Shown here: positions 15,856-24,436 of the stretch, piece after piece | Layout of the letters: each line of letters opens with the position of its first letter | Numbering within the stretch: the stretch's first letter is position 1 | Origin: an uncultured Prevotellaceae bacterium | GTDB lineage: Bacteria; Bacteroidota; Bacteroidia; Bacteroidales; Muribaculaceae | DNA: 64,000 nucleotides | NCBI GenBank assembly: GCA_900318345.1 | Contig: ONKD01000014.1 | Location: forward strand, 41,392-105,391 | Reading direction: 5' to 3' | Notes under the pieces: model-generated | Databases searched by the model: none | The model's input: the letters and a program-made list of their open reading frames with translations, nothing else | Told to the model about the DNA's origin: nothing | Program-made: the position numbers and the translations under genes

Positions 15856-16546
15856 TTATCATTTTTAGAGTGTCTGATTGAAGACGAGATGTGTTATCGA
15901 AGGGATGATAGATCTCACTTTTTTTCGGTTGTTAGACCATGAATTATAATAAATTGACTGGGCAATTTTGCTGTTTGTGAAAAATTTAAAAATTTGCAGT
16001 TCATTTTATTGTAAACTGCTCTCAATTAATTGATGATAGGGTGGGGAACAGAATACTGAAGAAGATATGCGTAAGTTAAATATCTGTATTACTATTCGGT
16101 GATTGTGTTTGTGCGCAAGTCCAACGAAAACAAACCACGAATCACATGTGGCATAATTAAAAAACCATGAATTTCACTCATTAAACTAATTAGGCTGGAG
16201 CTTACGTTCTGCGGGGCACTTAGGGCATCTACCTGCTAATAGAACACCTAGAGCAAACAATAAACGACGTCTCAAACAACTTTTTAAGGCGGTCTTATTT
16301 TGTTGTTAGGGTTGTTGTTTTGTTGTTCTTATTGTTTGAAATAACTTAGCGACTTTGCGTCTTAGCGTGAGGCGGTGCAAGTGCTGGTACTTGTAAAAAT
16401 CGTTCATTGAATAACAGAAATGATACATTGCAACAAATTTGCAAGCAGAAGAACTATAATTGATAGTCCTCTATATATTAATAGGTTAACTTTGCAACCA
16501 ATCGACATAAACTAATCATTTTATATTAACCAAAACCAACAGAACA
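15856..16546. other. Non-coding region upstream of the fructan PUL
   Basis: No gene is supported. A 29-bp stretch at 16345-16373 (starts CTTAGCGACTTTGCG) recurs with two mismatches at 58211-58239, a dispersed intergenic repeat. A TTGTTG-rich tract lies at about 16300-16335. The right end holds the promoter of the SusC gene. No PUL regulator is encoded here. Confidence 0.5.
16487..16494 (+). promoter_or_regulatory. -7 box of the fructan PUL
   Basis: TAACTTTG fits TAnnTTTG, 53 bp before the SusC start codon. The nearest TTG (16460-16462) is 24 bp upstream, a little beyond normal spacing. Confidence 0.45.
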
Positions 16547-19500
16547 ATGAACGTACTGAAAAGATTTCTACTCAGCTTCATGCTCATGTTGACGTGTACA
16601 CTAGTGTATGCGCAAACAGAAATCACAGGCACCGTCGTTGACGAGACAGGAGAGACCGTCATCGGCGCCACTGTGATTGAGAAAGGTACCACAAATGGTA
16701 CAGTGACCGACTTTGACGGCGTCTTCACCCTCAAGGTCAATCCCGGAGCAACCCTCGTTTTCTCCTACGTGGGTTACCTCAATGTTGAGATGCCTGCCAG
16801 CAATGGCATGGTCGTTACGATGAAAGAGGATGCACTTGCCCTCAACGAGATTGTCGTGACGGGTTACACCACTCAGCGCAAAGCCGACTTGACCGGTGCC
16901 GTGAGTGTAGTTAGCGTGACCGACCTGGTCAAGCAGAACGAGAACAACCCCATCAAGGCGATGCAGGGTCGCGTGCCAGGCATGAACATCTCGGCCGATG
17001 GTAACCCCTCGGGTGCTGCCACTGTGCGCATCCGTGGTACAGGTACCCTCAACAACAACGACCCGCTCTACATCATCGACGGTGTTCCCACCAAGGCCGG
17101 TATGCACGAGCTTAACGGTAATGACATCGAGAGCATCCAGGTGTTGAAGGATGCCGCCTCGGCTTCTATCTATGGTAGCCGTGCTGCCAACGGTGTCATC
17201 ATCATCACCACCAAGGGCGGCAAGGACGGCAAAGTGAAGATCGACTTCGATGCCAGCCTGTCAGTCCAGACCTATGCCCACAAGATGAAGGTGCTGAACG
17301 CTAAGGAGTTTGGCCAGACGATGTGGCAGGGTTTTGTGAACGATGGTTTGAACCCCAACCTGAACGGTCTGGGTTACCACTATGACTGGAGTTACGATGC
17401 CAATGGTGTCCCCATGCTCAACAACATCACCATGAACAAGTTCTTGGATCCCGCAGGTATTACTCCCGCAGCCGACACCGACTGGTTTAAGGAGACGACC
17501 CGCACGGGCCTGATTCAGCAGTATAACGTCTCGCTGAGCCAGGGTACCGAGAACGGTACTTCATTCTTCTCTCTGGGCTACTACAAGAACGACGGTATCA
17601 TCAAGAAGTCGGACTTCCAGCGCATTTCGGCCCGCATGAACTCGACCTACAAGCTGTTGCCCATCGGCGACCGCAAGATCGTGACCGTGGGTGAGCACTT
17701 CACGGTAAACCGCACCAACGAGCTTCAGGCTCCTGGCGGCTTCCTGGAGAATGTGCTGCAGTTCAACCCCTCACTGCCCGTTTACACGACCGATGGCCAC
17801 TACGCTGGTCCCGTCGGCGGTTATCCTGACCGTGAGAACCCTGTGGCCCGTCTTGACCGCAACAGCGACAACCGCTACACCTACTGGCGCATGTTTGGTG
17901 ATGCCTTCATCAACATCAACCCCATTCAGGACCTGAACCTGAAGACCACCTTCGGTCTCGACTATTCCCAGAAGCAGCAACGCATCTTCACCTATCCCAT
18001 TACCGAGGGTACCGTGGCCAATCCGACCAATGCCGTTGAGGCCAAGCAGGAGCACTGGACCAAGTGGATGTGGAATGCCATCGCTACCTATAACCTGGAG
18101 CGCGGCAACCATCGTGGTGATATCTTGATCGGTACCGAGCTCAACCGCGAGGACGACTCATGGCTGAGCGGTAAGGCATACGACTTTGCTGTCCTCAATC
18201 CCGACTACATGTGGCCCAATGCCGCTGTGGGTGAGGCTGAGGCTTACGGTTCTGGCGAGGGTTACACGCTGGTGTCGTTCTTCGGCAAATTGAATTACAC
18301 CTACGCTGACCGCTACTTGGCCAGCTTGACTATGCGTTACGACGGTTCTAGCCGTTTCGGCCGCAATAACCGCTACGGTACCTTCCCCTCAGTCAGCCTT
18401 GGTTGGCGCATCAGTGAGGAACCCTTCATGAAGGGTCTGGAGTGGCTCGACAACCTCAAACTGCGTGCATCATGGGGTCAGACTGGTAACCAGGAGATTT
18501 CCAACATTGCCCGTTACACCATCTTTGAGAGCAACTATGGCGAGGCAGGTTTCGGTGGCCAGAGCTACGGTACCAGCTATGATATCGCCGGCACCAATGG
18601 CGGACAAACGCTCCCCAGCGGTTTCAAGCGCAACCAGTTGGGTAACGATAACCTCAAGTGGGAAACCACGACCCAGACCAACGTCGGTTTCGACTTCGGT
18701 ATGCTGCGCAACGCACTGTATGGTTCATTTGAGTGGTACTACAAGAAGACCACCGACATTTTGGTTTACATGCCCGGCATCGGTGTGATGGGTGAGGGTA
18801 GCAGCCAGTGGATCAACGCTGGTGAGATGACCAACAAGGGTATCGAGCTGAACGTGGGTTACCGCGGTAGCGTGGGCGATTTCCAGTATGATATCGCCGG
18901 CAACATCGGTACCTATCGCAACAAGGTGACCAAACTCCCCGAGACTCTGGCAGCTGCTGGCACCTTCGGCGGTAACGGCGTTGAGAGCGTTGTGGGCCAT
19001 CCCATGGGCGCCCAGGTGGGTTATGTATATGACGGCATCTTCAAGAGCCAGGACGAGATTGACAACCATGCCGCACAAAACGGTGCCGGCCTGGGTCGCA
19101 TCCGCTGGAAAGACCTGAACGAGGACGGTGTCATCAACGAGAAGGACCAGAAGTGGATTTATTCACCCGTTCCCGACTTCACTTGGGGTCTTAACATCTA
19201 TCTTGAATACAAGAACCTGGACTTCACCATGTTCTGGCAGGGCGTGCAGGGCGTTGACGTCATCAGCGATCTGAAGCGCGAGACTGACCTGTGGGCCGGT
19301 CTGAATATCACCAACCTGAACAAGGGCCGTCGCCTGCTCGACGCTTGGACTCCCAATAATCCCAGCTCCAACATTCCTGCTGTCAGCACGATGGACAACA
19401 ACAACGAGAAGCGCGTGAGCAGCTACTTTGTGGAGAATGGTTCCTTCGCCAAGATGCGTAACATTCAGCTGGGTTACAACTTTGGCAGCAACGTGTGTGA

Positions 19501-19654
19501 CAAGTTGCACATCGCACGCCTGCGCATGTATGTATCAGCCCAGAATCTGCTGACCATCAAGAGCAAGTCATTTACTGGTGTGGATCCCGAGAACCCCAAC
19601 TTCGGCTATCCTATCCCGCTCAATGTCACCTATGGTCTTAATGTTTCATTCTAA
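16547..19654 (+). CDS. SusC-like TonB-dependent outer-membrane transporter (fructan PUL)
   Basis: 1035 residues. A signal peptide (to about residue 23, VYAQ) is followed by a carboxypeptidase-regulatory-like domain (TEITGTVVDETGETVIGA ... about 24-100), the conserved SusC segment LNEIVVTGY, a plug domain (GRVPGMNIS, DPLYIIDGVP, SIYGSRAANGVIIITTKGGK) and a long beta-barrel. It ends in an aromatic Phe (NVSF), as barrel proteins do. It is the import channel for oligosaccharides bound by SusD and the DUF4960 lipoprotein. The downstream GH32, transporter and fructokinase genes point to fructans (levan or inulin). The order matches the Bacteroides thetaiotaomicron levan locus, but no hybrid two-component sensor is next to it. 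Confidence 0.93.
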   Translation: MNVLKRFLLSFMLMLTCTLVYAQTEITGTVVDETGETVIGATVIEKGTTNGTVTDFDGVFTLKVNPGATLVFSYVGYLNVEMPASNGMVVTMKEDALALNEIVVTGYTTQRKADLTGAVSVVSVTDLVKQNENNPIKAMQGRVPGMNISADGNPSGAATVRIRGTGTLNNNDPLYIIDGVPTKAGMHELNGNDIESIQVLKDAASASIYGSRAANGVIIITTKGGKDGKVKIDFDASLSVQTYAHKMKVLNAKEFGQTMWQGFVNDGLNPNLNGLGYHYDWSYDANGVPMLNNITMNKFLDPAGITPAADTDWFKETTRTGLIQQYNVSLSQGTENGTSFFSLGYYKNDGIIKKSDFQRISARMNSTYKLLPIGDRKIVTVGEHFTVNRTNELQAPGGFLENVLQFNPSLPVYTTDGHYAGPVGGYPDRENPVARLDRNSDNRYTYWRMFGDAFININPIQDLNLKTTFGLDYSQKQQRIFTYPITEGTVANPTNAVEAKQEHWTKWMWNAIATYNLERGNHRGDILIGTELNREDDSWLSGKAYDFAVLNPDYMWPNAAVGEAEAYGSGEGYTLVSFFGKLNYTYADRYLASLTMRYDGSSRFGRNNRYGTFPSVSLGWRISEEPFMKGLEWLDNLKLRASWGQTGNQEISNIARYTIFESNYGEAGFGGQSYGTSYDIAGTNGGQTLPSGFKRNQLGNDNLKWETTTQTNVGFDFGMLRNALYGSFEWYYKKTTDILVYMPGIGVMGEGSSQWINAGEMTNKGIELNVGYRGSVGDFQYDIAGNIGTYRNKVTKLPETLAAAGTFGGNGVESVVGHPMGAQVGYVYDGIFKSQDEIDNHAAQNGAGLGRIRWKDLNEDGVINEKDQKWIYSPVPDFTWGLNIYLEYKNLDFTMFWQGVQGVDVISDLKRETDLWAGLNITNLNKGRRLLDAWTPNNPSSNIPAVSTMDNNNEKRVSSYFVENGSFAKMRNIQLGYNFGSNVCDKLHIARLRMYVSAQNLLTIKSKSFTGVDPENPNFGYPIPLNVTYGLNVSF

Positions 19655-19693
19655 TAATTCAGGATTCACTATGAAAAAGATATTCAATATATT

Positions 19694-21409
19694 GTGTGTC
19701 GGTCTGGTTTGCTGCAGGCCACCACTTTATTTACATCATGTGACGATTTTCTCGATGAGCACAAGCCTCAAGCCACCCTCAGTGACGAACAGGTAAAGTC
19801 GCCCGAGAACGCTGAGGCCATGGCCATCTCGGCCTATGCCATCTTCACTTCGGCCGAGGACATCAACTCATCATTCTCGATGTGGAACTTTGACGTCCGT
19901 AGTGATGACGCCTACAAGGGTGGTAACGGTACCAGCGACGGTGACGTTTTCCATCAGCTTGAGATCCAGCAGGGTGTTCTCACCACCAACTGGAACATTA
20001 ACGACATGTGGGTGAGGTTGTACAACAGCCTGTCACGTGTGAACAGCGCCATCGCCCTGCTCAAGGAGACTGATGACAGCTACGCGATGAAGGGTCAGCG
20101 CCTGGCCGAGATGAAGTTCTTGCGTGCCTATGGCCACTTCCTGCTCAAGCGCCTGTACAAGAATATCCCCTTTGTTGTCAATGAGAACCTGACCTATGAA
20201 GAGTATAATGAGTTGTCCAACACCCAGTACACCAATGACGAGGGCTGGCAGCTCATCATCGACGACCTGATGGAGGCTTATAACACTCTGCCCGAGGTTC
20301 AGCAGGACAAGGGACGTCCCACCCGTGCTGCCGCTGCCGCATTCCTGGCCAAGGTTTATCTCTACAAGGCCTATCGTCAAGATGACGCCAAGAGCAACCA
20401 GGTGACGAGCATCAGCCAGGACGACCTGCAAAAGGTAATCGAGTTCACCAATCCCGCCCTGTATGCCAACTATGGTCTGGAGGATGATATCCACAACAAC
20501 TTCCGTCCCGAGGAAGAGTATGAGAACGGTATCGAGAGCATCTGGGCTATCCAGTACTCACGCAACGATGGTTCCACCTATGGTAACCTGAACTGGAGCT
20601 ACGGCTTGATTCCGCCCAACATCCCTGGCGCTACCGATGGTGGCTGCGACTTCTATAAGCCCTCGCAGAACCTGGTGAATGCCTATCGCACCGGTGCCGA
20701 TGGCCTGCCCATGCTCGACACCTTCAACGAGCATGACTATGACATGGCTGCCGACAATGCCGACCCGCGCTTGTTCCTCACCGTGGGTATGCCTGGATTG
20801 CCCTACATGTTCAACCGCAACTACATGATGGAGGAGACCAGCATTTGGAGCCGCAGCAACGGTCTGTATGGCTACTATGTTTCCCTCAAGCACAATGTTG
20901 ACCCTGCGCTCATCGGCAGCTACCTCATCAAGGGTTCTTACTGGGCCAGCTCGATGAACCGCATCGTCTTCCGCTATGCTGACGTGCTGTTGATGCGCGC
21001 CGAGGCTTATGCCCAGTTGGGTCAGGCCGACCAAGCCATCAATCTCGTGAACCAGCTGCGCTCTCGTGCAGCCACCAGCACCCAGATGATTTCCGGCTAT
21101 CCTAACACCTATGGCGTGAAGATGTACATCAGCAACTATCGCGGCAGCTACTCTAAAGATCAGGCTGTAAAGATTGTTAAGATGGAGCGTCGTCTGGAAA
21201 TGGGTATGGAGAGTGAGCGTTTCTTTGACCTCGTGCGCTGGGGTGATGCCGCCACGGTACTCAACAAGTACTTCTCAGAGGAAATTGGCCACTGCGCTAT
21301 CTACAGTGCCGCTCATTTCACCGCCAACAAGGACGAGTACCTGCCCATCCCGTTCAGTCAGATTTCGGCCTCCAACGGCCATTACACACAGAACATTGGC
21401 AACTGGTAA
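19694..21409 (+). CDS. SusD-like glycan-binding lipoprotein (fructan PUL), 5' frameshift
   Basis: SusD family (RagB/SusD): the body reads from a lipobox LFTSCDDFLDEH to NIGNW, with typical AFLAKVYLYKAY, FRYADVLLMRAEAYAQLG and MERRLEMGMESERFFDLVRWG. The natural start should be the ATG at 19671 (MKKIFNILCVGLVC), 17 bp after SusC, but that frame runs out of register about 40 bp later. One missing base near 19708-19715 would join MKKIFNILCVGLVC to LQATTLFTSC. The open frame given here starts at a GTG that is unlikely to be used. Either the gene carries a one-base deletion in its signal peptide or the assembly is wrong. It binds fructan at the surface with SusC. Confidence 0.85.
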   Translation: MCRSGLLQATTLFTSCDDFLDEHKPQATLSDEQVKSPENAEAMAISAYAIFTSAEDINSSFSMWNFDVRSDDAYKGGNGTSDGDVFHQLEIQQGVLTTNWNINDMWVRLYNSLSRVNSAIALLKETDDSYAMKGQRLAEMKFLRAYGHFLLKRLYKNIPFVVNENLTYEEYNELSNTQYTNDEGWQLIIDDLMEAYNTLPEVQQDKGRPTRAAAAAFLAKVYLYKAYRQDDAKSNQVTSISQDDLQKVIEFTNPALYANYGLEDDIHNNFRPEEEYENGIESIWAIQYSRNDGSTYGNLNWSYGLIPPNIPGATDGGCDFYKPSQNLVNAYRTGADGLPMLDTFNEHDYDMAADNADPRLFLTVGMPGLPYMFNRNYMMEETSIWSRSNGLYGYYVSLKHNVDPALIGSYLIKGSYWASSMNRIVFRYADVLLMRAEAYAQLGQADQAINLVNQLRSRAATSTQMISGYPNTYGVKMYISNYRGSYSKDQAVKIVKMERRLEMGMESERFFDLVRWGDAATVLNKYFSEEIGHCAIYSAAHFTANKDEYLPIPFSQISASNGHYTQNIGNW

Positions 21410-21416
21410 TCAAGCT

Positions 21417-22817
21417 AAGATATTATCTATATTCTGTGCGTGTCTTGCCTGCTGCGGACTCGCCTCAATGCTCAGTTCATGCTCCGATGACAACATCAGT
21501 GACCTGGAGTTGTCGGGCAACTGCATGATTGATCAGCTCTCGCTGGACAACTTTGAGGGAATCATCGACTTGCCCTCAAGGTCGATCCTCGTTCGCTTGC
21601 CCGAGGTCTATGAGACATCGGCCATGACCGTCACTTCATTGAAGATGTCCGATGGTGCCGTGTGCAACATCCATCAGGGCGAAACCATCAACATGGATGC
21701 CGCCAAGGTACTTCACGTCAAGAACGGTGACGTCTTTATGGACTGGACGCTGTCAGTCCTCCACGATGAGGCTCGCATCACCAGCTTTGTGATCAACGAC
21801 ATCTACACGGGTAGCATCGATCAGGAGGCCAAGACGATTGTGGTCTATATTCCCGCAACGCTCGACATCACCAACCTGGTGCCCACAATTACCTATAGCC
21901 AGAACGCTACGATTACCCCGTCATCGGGTGTGGCTCAGGACTTCTCTCAGCCCGTGACTTACACGGTAAAGAACAACTCGGCCGAGAGCGTCTATACCGT
22001 TAGAGTTATTGCCATCAGCAAGCCCAAGGCCCTCTTCCTGGGTTCCGCTCCCACGATGAGCGAACTTGATCCCGAGGCTCAGGCCGCTTGCCAGTGGATG
22101 CTGGGTAATGTTGAGAGTTCGCTGTATGCTTCGTTTGCCGACCTGCGCGCTGGAACGCTCGACCTGTCTGAGTGCAAGCTCATCTGGTGGCACTGGCACG
22201 TTGACGGTGGCGTGGATGGCCATGACAACTTTGTCGCTAAGGCTACCGATGCGATGAACACGCTGAACGAGCTGCGTCAGTTCTACGAGAACGGCGGTGC
22301 ACTGCTGCTCACCCGCTATGCCGTTAACCTGCCGTCATTCATCGGCACCACCGGTGACGACGAGTGGACGACACCCAATAACTGCTGGGGTCAGGACGAG
22401 GCCTATGCCGAGTTGTGCGGTGGCCCGTGGACATTCCGCATCTTTGATGGCCAGAATGGCCATGCCATCTATCAGAATCTCGTCACTGGTGATAACCCCA
22501 ACGAGGTTTATTGCACCGATGCCGGTTACCACATCACCAACTCTACCGCACAGTACCACATCGGTACCGACTGGGGTGGATATGACAACTATGACGTTTG
22601 GACCGGCCGCACTGGCGGTAGGGTTCTCGGCGTCGGTGGTGATGGCGCTATCGTGCTCTGGGAGTATCCCGCCCATGACGGCAAGGGAGGCATCATTTGC
22701 GTCGGTTCGGGCTGCTACGACTGGTATTCCTACACCTACGAGGCTGGTTATACCGAGAAGTACCACAAGAACATCGAGATTATGACCAAGAATGCTATCA
22801 ACTATTTAACCCACTAA
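21417..22817 (+). CDS. DUF4960 surface glycan-binding lipoprotein (fructan PUL), start codon missing
   Basis: About 467 residues. The N-terminus reads as a lipoprotein signal (KILSIFCACLACCGLASMLSSC), then Ig-like beta domains (about 25-190), then a DUF4960 domain (KPKALFLGSAPTMSELDPEA, IWWHWHVDGG, GGALLLTRYAVNLPSF). This position and architecture match the levan-binding lipoprotein of the B. thetaiotaomicron levan locus. No ATG, GTG or TTG precedes the signal sequence in frame: after the SusD stop the frame reads CAA GCT AAG ATA. The first in-frame ATG (21468) is only four residues before the lipobox cysteine. A start codon appears to have been lost, or lost in assembly, just 8 bp after SusD. 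Confidence 0.8.
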   Translation, partial: KILSIFCACLACCGLASMLSSCSDDNISDLELSGNCMIDQLSLDNFEGIIDLPSRSILVRLPEVYETSAMTVTSLKMSDGAVCNIHQGETINMDAAKVLHVKNGDVFMDWTLSVLHDEARITSFVINDIYTGSIDQEAKTIVVYIPATLDITNLVPTITYSQNATITPSSGVAQDFSQPVTYTVKNNSAESVYTVRVIAISKPKALFLGSAPTMSELDPEAQAACQWMLGNVESSLYASFADLRAGTLDLSECKLIWWHWHVDGGVDGHDNFVAKATDAMNTLNELRQFYENGGALLLTRYAVNLPSFIGTTGDDEWTTPNNCWGQDEAYAELCGGPWTFRIFDGQNGHAIYQNLVTGDNPNEVYCTDAGYHITNSTAQYHIGTDWGGYDNYDVWTGRTGGRVLGVGGDGAIVLWEYPAHDGKGGIICVGSGCYDWYSYTYEAGYTEKYHKNIEIMTKNAINYLTH

Positions 22818-22824
22818 TTGACTC

Positions 22825-24417
22825 ATGAATAAGTTCAAGAATATTTTCAGCACATTGCTGCTGTGTTGCTTTATGGTCGCTTCGTCGGCATGCAGCGAGG
22901 ATGATTTCGGCCCCGATGCATCAAAGGATTGGGACGGCACAACCGCATTCTTCAATTCGGTAGACGAGGCTGGTTTCCAGACCTACTACAATCCGGCCAT
23001 TGGCCGTTGTGGTGACCCGATGCCTTTCTATGACGCCAAGGCTGGCCACTTTAAGGTGTTGTACCTGCAGGAGTTTGACAACAATGCCGCTTTCAACTAC
23101 CACCCCTTCTGGGGCGTGTCCACCGTTGATGGCGCTACCTATCAGTCACTGGGCGAGGTATTGCCCACTGGCACATCTCCCGACGAGCAGGACGCTGCCC
23201 TGGGTACAGGCTGCTGCGTTTATAATGAGAAGGATGGATTATACTATATCTATTACACGGGACATGACCGTTTTGGCCGCGAGGCAGTGATGAGGGCTAC
23301 CTCATCCGACTTCAAGGACTGGTCAAAGGATGCTGTGTGGATGCTCAAGGGTTCAACCTATGGCTACTCGGACAACGACTTCCGCGACCCGCAGATCTTT
23401 GTTGCCGACGATGGTCTTTACCACATGGTCATCTCCAGCAACCTGAAGTTTGCCGAGTTCAAGTCCAGCGACTTGAAGGTGTGGGAACACGTCGGCAACT
23501 TCCCCATGATTTGGGACCGCATGTGTGAGTGCCCCGACATCTTCAAGATGGGCAACTACTGGTATCTTGTTTACAGTGAGGGTTATCGTGCCTCATGGAG
23601 CCGCAAGGTGAAGTACATGATGGCGCCCACCTTCGAGGCTTTGAAGGCCTGCTTCAACGATCCCGGCGCCAACTGGCCCCGCGATGGTCATGAGGGCGTT
23701 CTCGACACCCGCGCTTTCTATGCCGGCAAGACGGCAAGCAACGGTCAGGACCGCTACATTTGGGGTTGGTGCCCCTACCGCACGGGCAACACCATCCACG
23801 ACAAGAATGTCAACGTGGGTGCTGGTGGCGAGCCCAACTGGTCTGGCGCTCTGGTATGCCACAAGATCATCCAGCATGCCGACGGTACACTCACCCTGGG
23901 CGAGGTGCCTGCTATCGCAGCTAAGTTCAACAAGGAGCAGACCGTCAAGGTGATGGCCAGCAATGGTGCCCAAATGAGCGGTGTCAATGGCAAGCTCTCG
24001 GGTGATGGCGCCTATGTGCTGTACAACCGCCTGGGAACCTGCAACCATATCTCATTCACCGTGACCACGTCCAACAACTGGGACCGCTTTGGCATCTCGC
24101 TGGTTCGCGGTACCGATAGCGAACGTTATTACACGATGATGGTCAACCCCGAGGATGAGAACCACCGCAAGGTGAACTTTGAGCAGGAGGGTAGCGCCGG
24201 TAAGGGCTTTATCGAGGGTATCGATGGCTATTGGTTTGAGCGTCCCGCCGACAACGTTTACCACATCAACATCTACACCGACAATTCGGTCATGGTGATG
24301 TACATCAACGATGTCTGCTGCTACACCAACCGCATCTATGGTATCCAGAAGAATTGCTGGAGTATCAACAATTATGGTGGCAATATCACCATCTCTGACC
24401 TGAAAGTGTTCCAGTAA
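22825..24417 (+). CDS. GH32-like five-bladed propeller lipoprotein with DUF4975-type C-terminus
   Basis: 530 residues, lipoprotein (ASSAC, Cys23). A five-bladed beta-propeller of the GH32/GH43 type carries RDP at 187-189 (FRDPQIF) and ECP at 235-237 (CECPDIF), the transition-state and acid/base motifs of GH32. The nucleophile region reads RCGDPMPFYD (Asp64) instead of WMNDPNG, so this is a divergent subgroup. The C-terminal 150 residues form a lectin-like beta sandwich (DUF4975 type). It sits between the DUF4960 binder and a canonical GH32 gene, in the place of the surface endo-levanase of the B. thetaiotaomicron locus. Surface fructan cleavage is therefore likely; the exact linkage is unknown. 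Confidence 0.8.
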   Translation: MNKFKNIFSTLLLCCFMVASSACSEDDFGPDASKDWDGTTAFFNSVDEAGFQTYYNPAIGRCGDPMPFYDAKAGHFKVLYLQEFDNNAAFNYHPFWGVSTVDGATYQSLGEVLPTGTSPDEQDAALGTGCCVYNEKDGLYYIYYTGHDRFGREAVMRATSSDFKDWSKDAVWMLKGSTYGYSDNDFRDPQIFVADDGLYHMVISSNLKFAEFKSSDLKVWEHVGNFPMIWDRMCECPDIFKMGNYWYLVYSEGYRASWSRKVKYMMAPTFEALKACFNDPGANWPRDGHEGVLDTRAFYAGKTASNGQDRYIWGWCPYRTGNTIHDKNVNVGAGGEPNWSGALVCHKIIQHADGTLTLGEVPAIAAKFNKEQTVKVMASNGAQMSGVNGKLSGDGAYVLYNRLGTCNHISFTVTTSNNWDRFGISLVRGTDSERYYTMMVNPEDENHRKVNFEQEGSAGKGFIEGIDGYWFERPADNVYHINIYTDNSVMVMYINDVCCYTNRIYGIQKNCWSINNYGGNITISDLKVFQ

Positions 24418-24436
24418 ACGCTAAACAGCCTTTACT

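Noticed and set aside
21174-21416. Long in-frame extension of the DUF4960 gene into the SusD gene
   Set aside because: The extension is a shadow of SusD coding sequence in another frame; the lipoprotein signal begins at about 21417.
23593-24048. Long antisense frames opposite the PUL genes (also at 42498-43373, 43770-45101 and 49399-50082)
   Set aside because: They mirror codon-biased coding sequence on the other strand and lack domain signatures, promoters or signal sequences.
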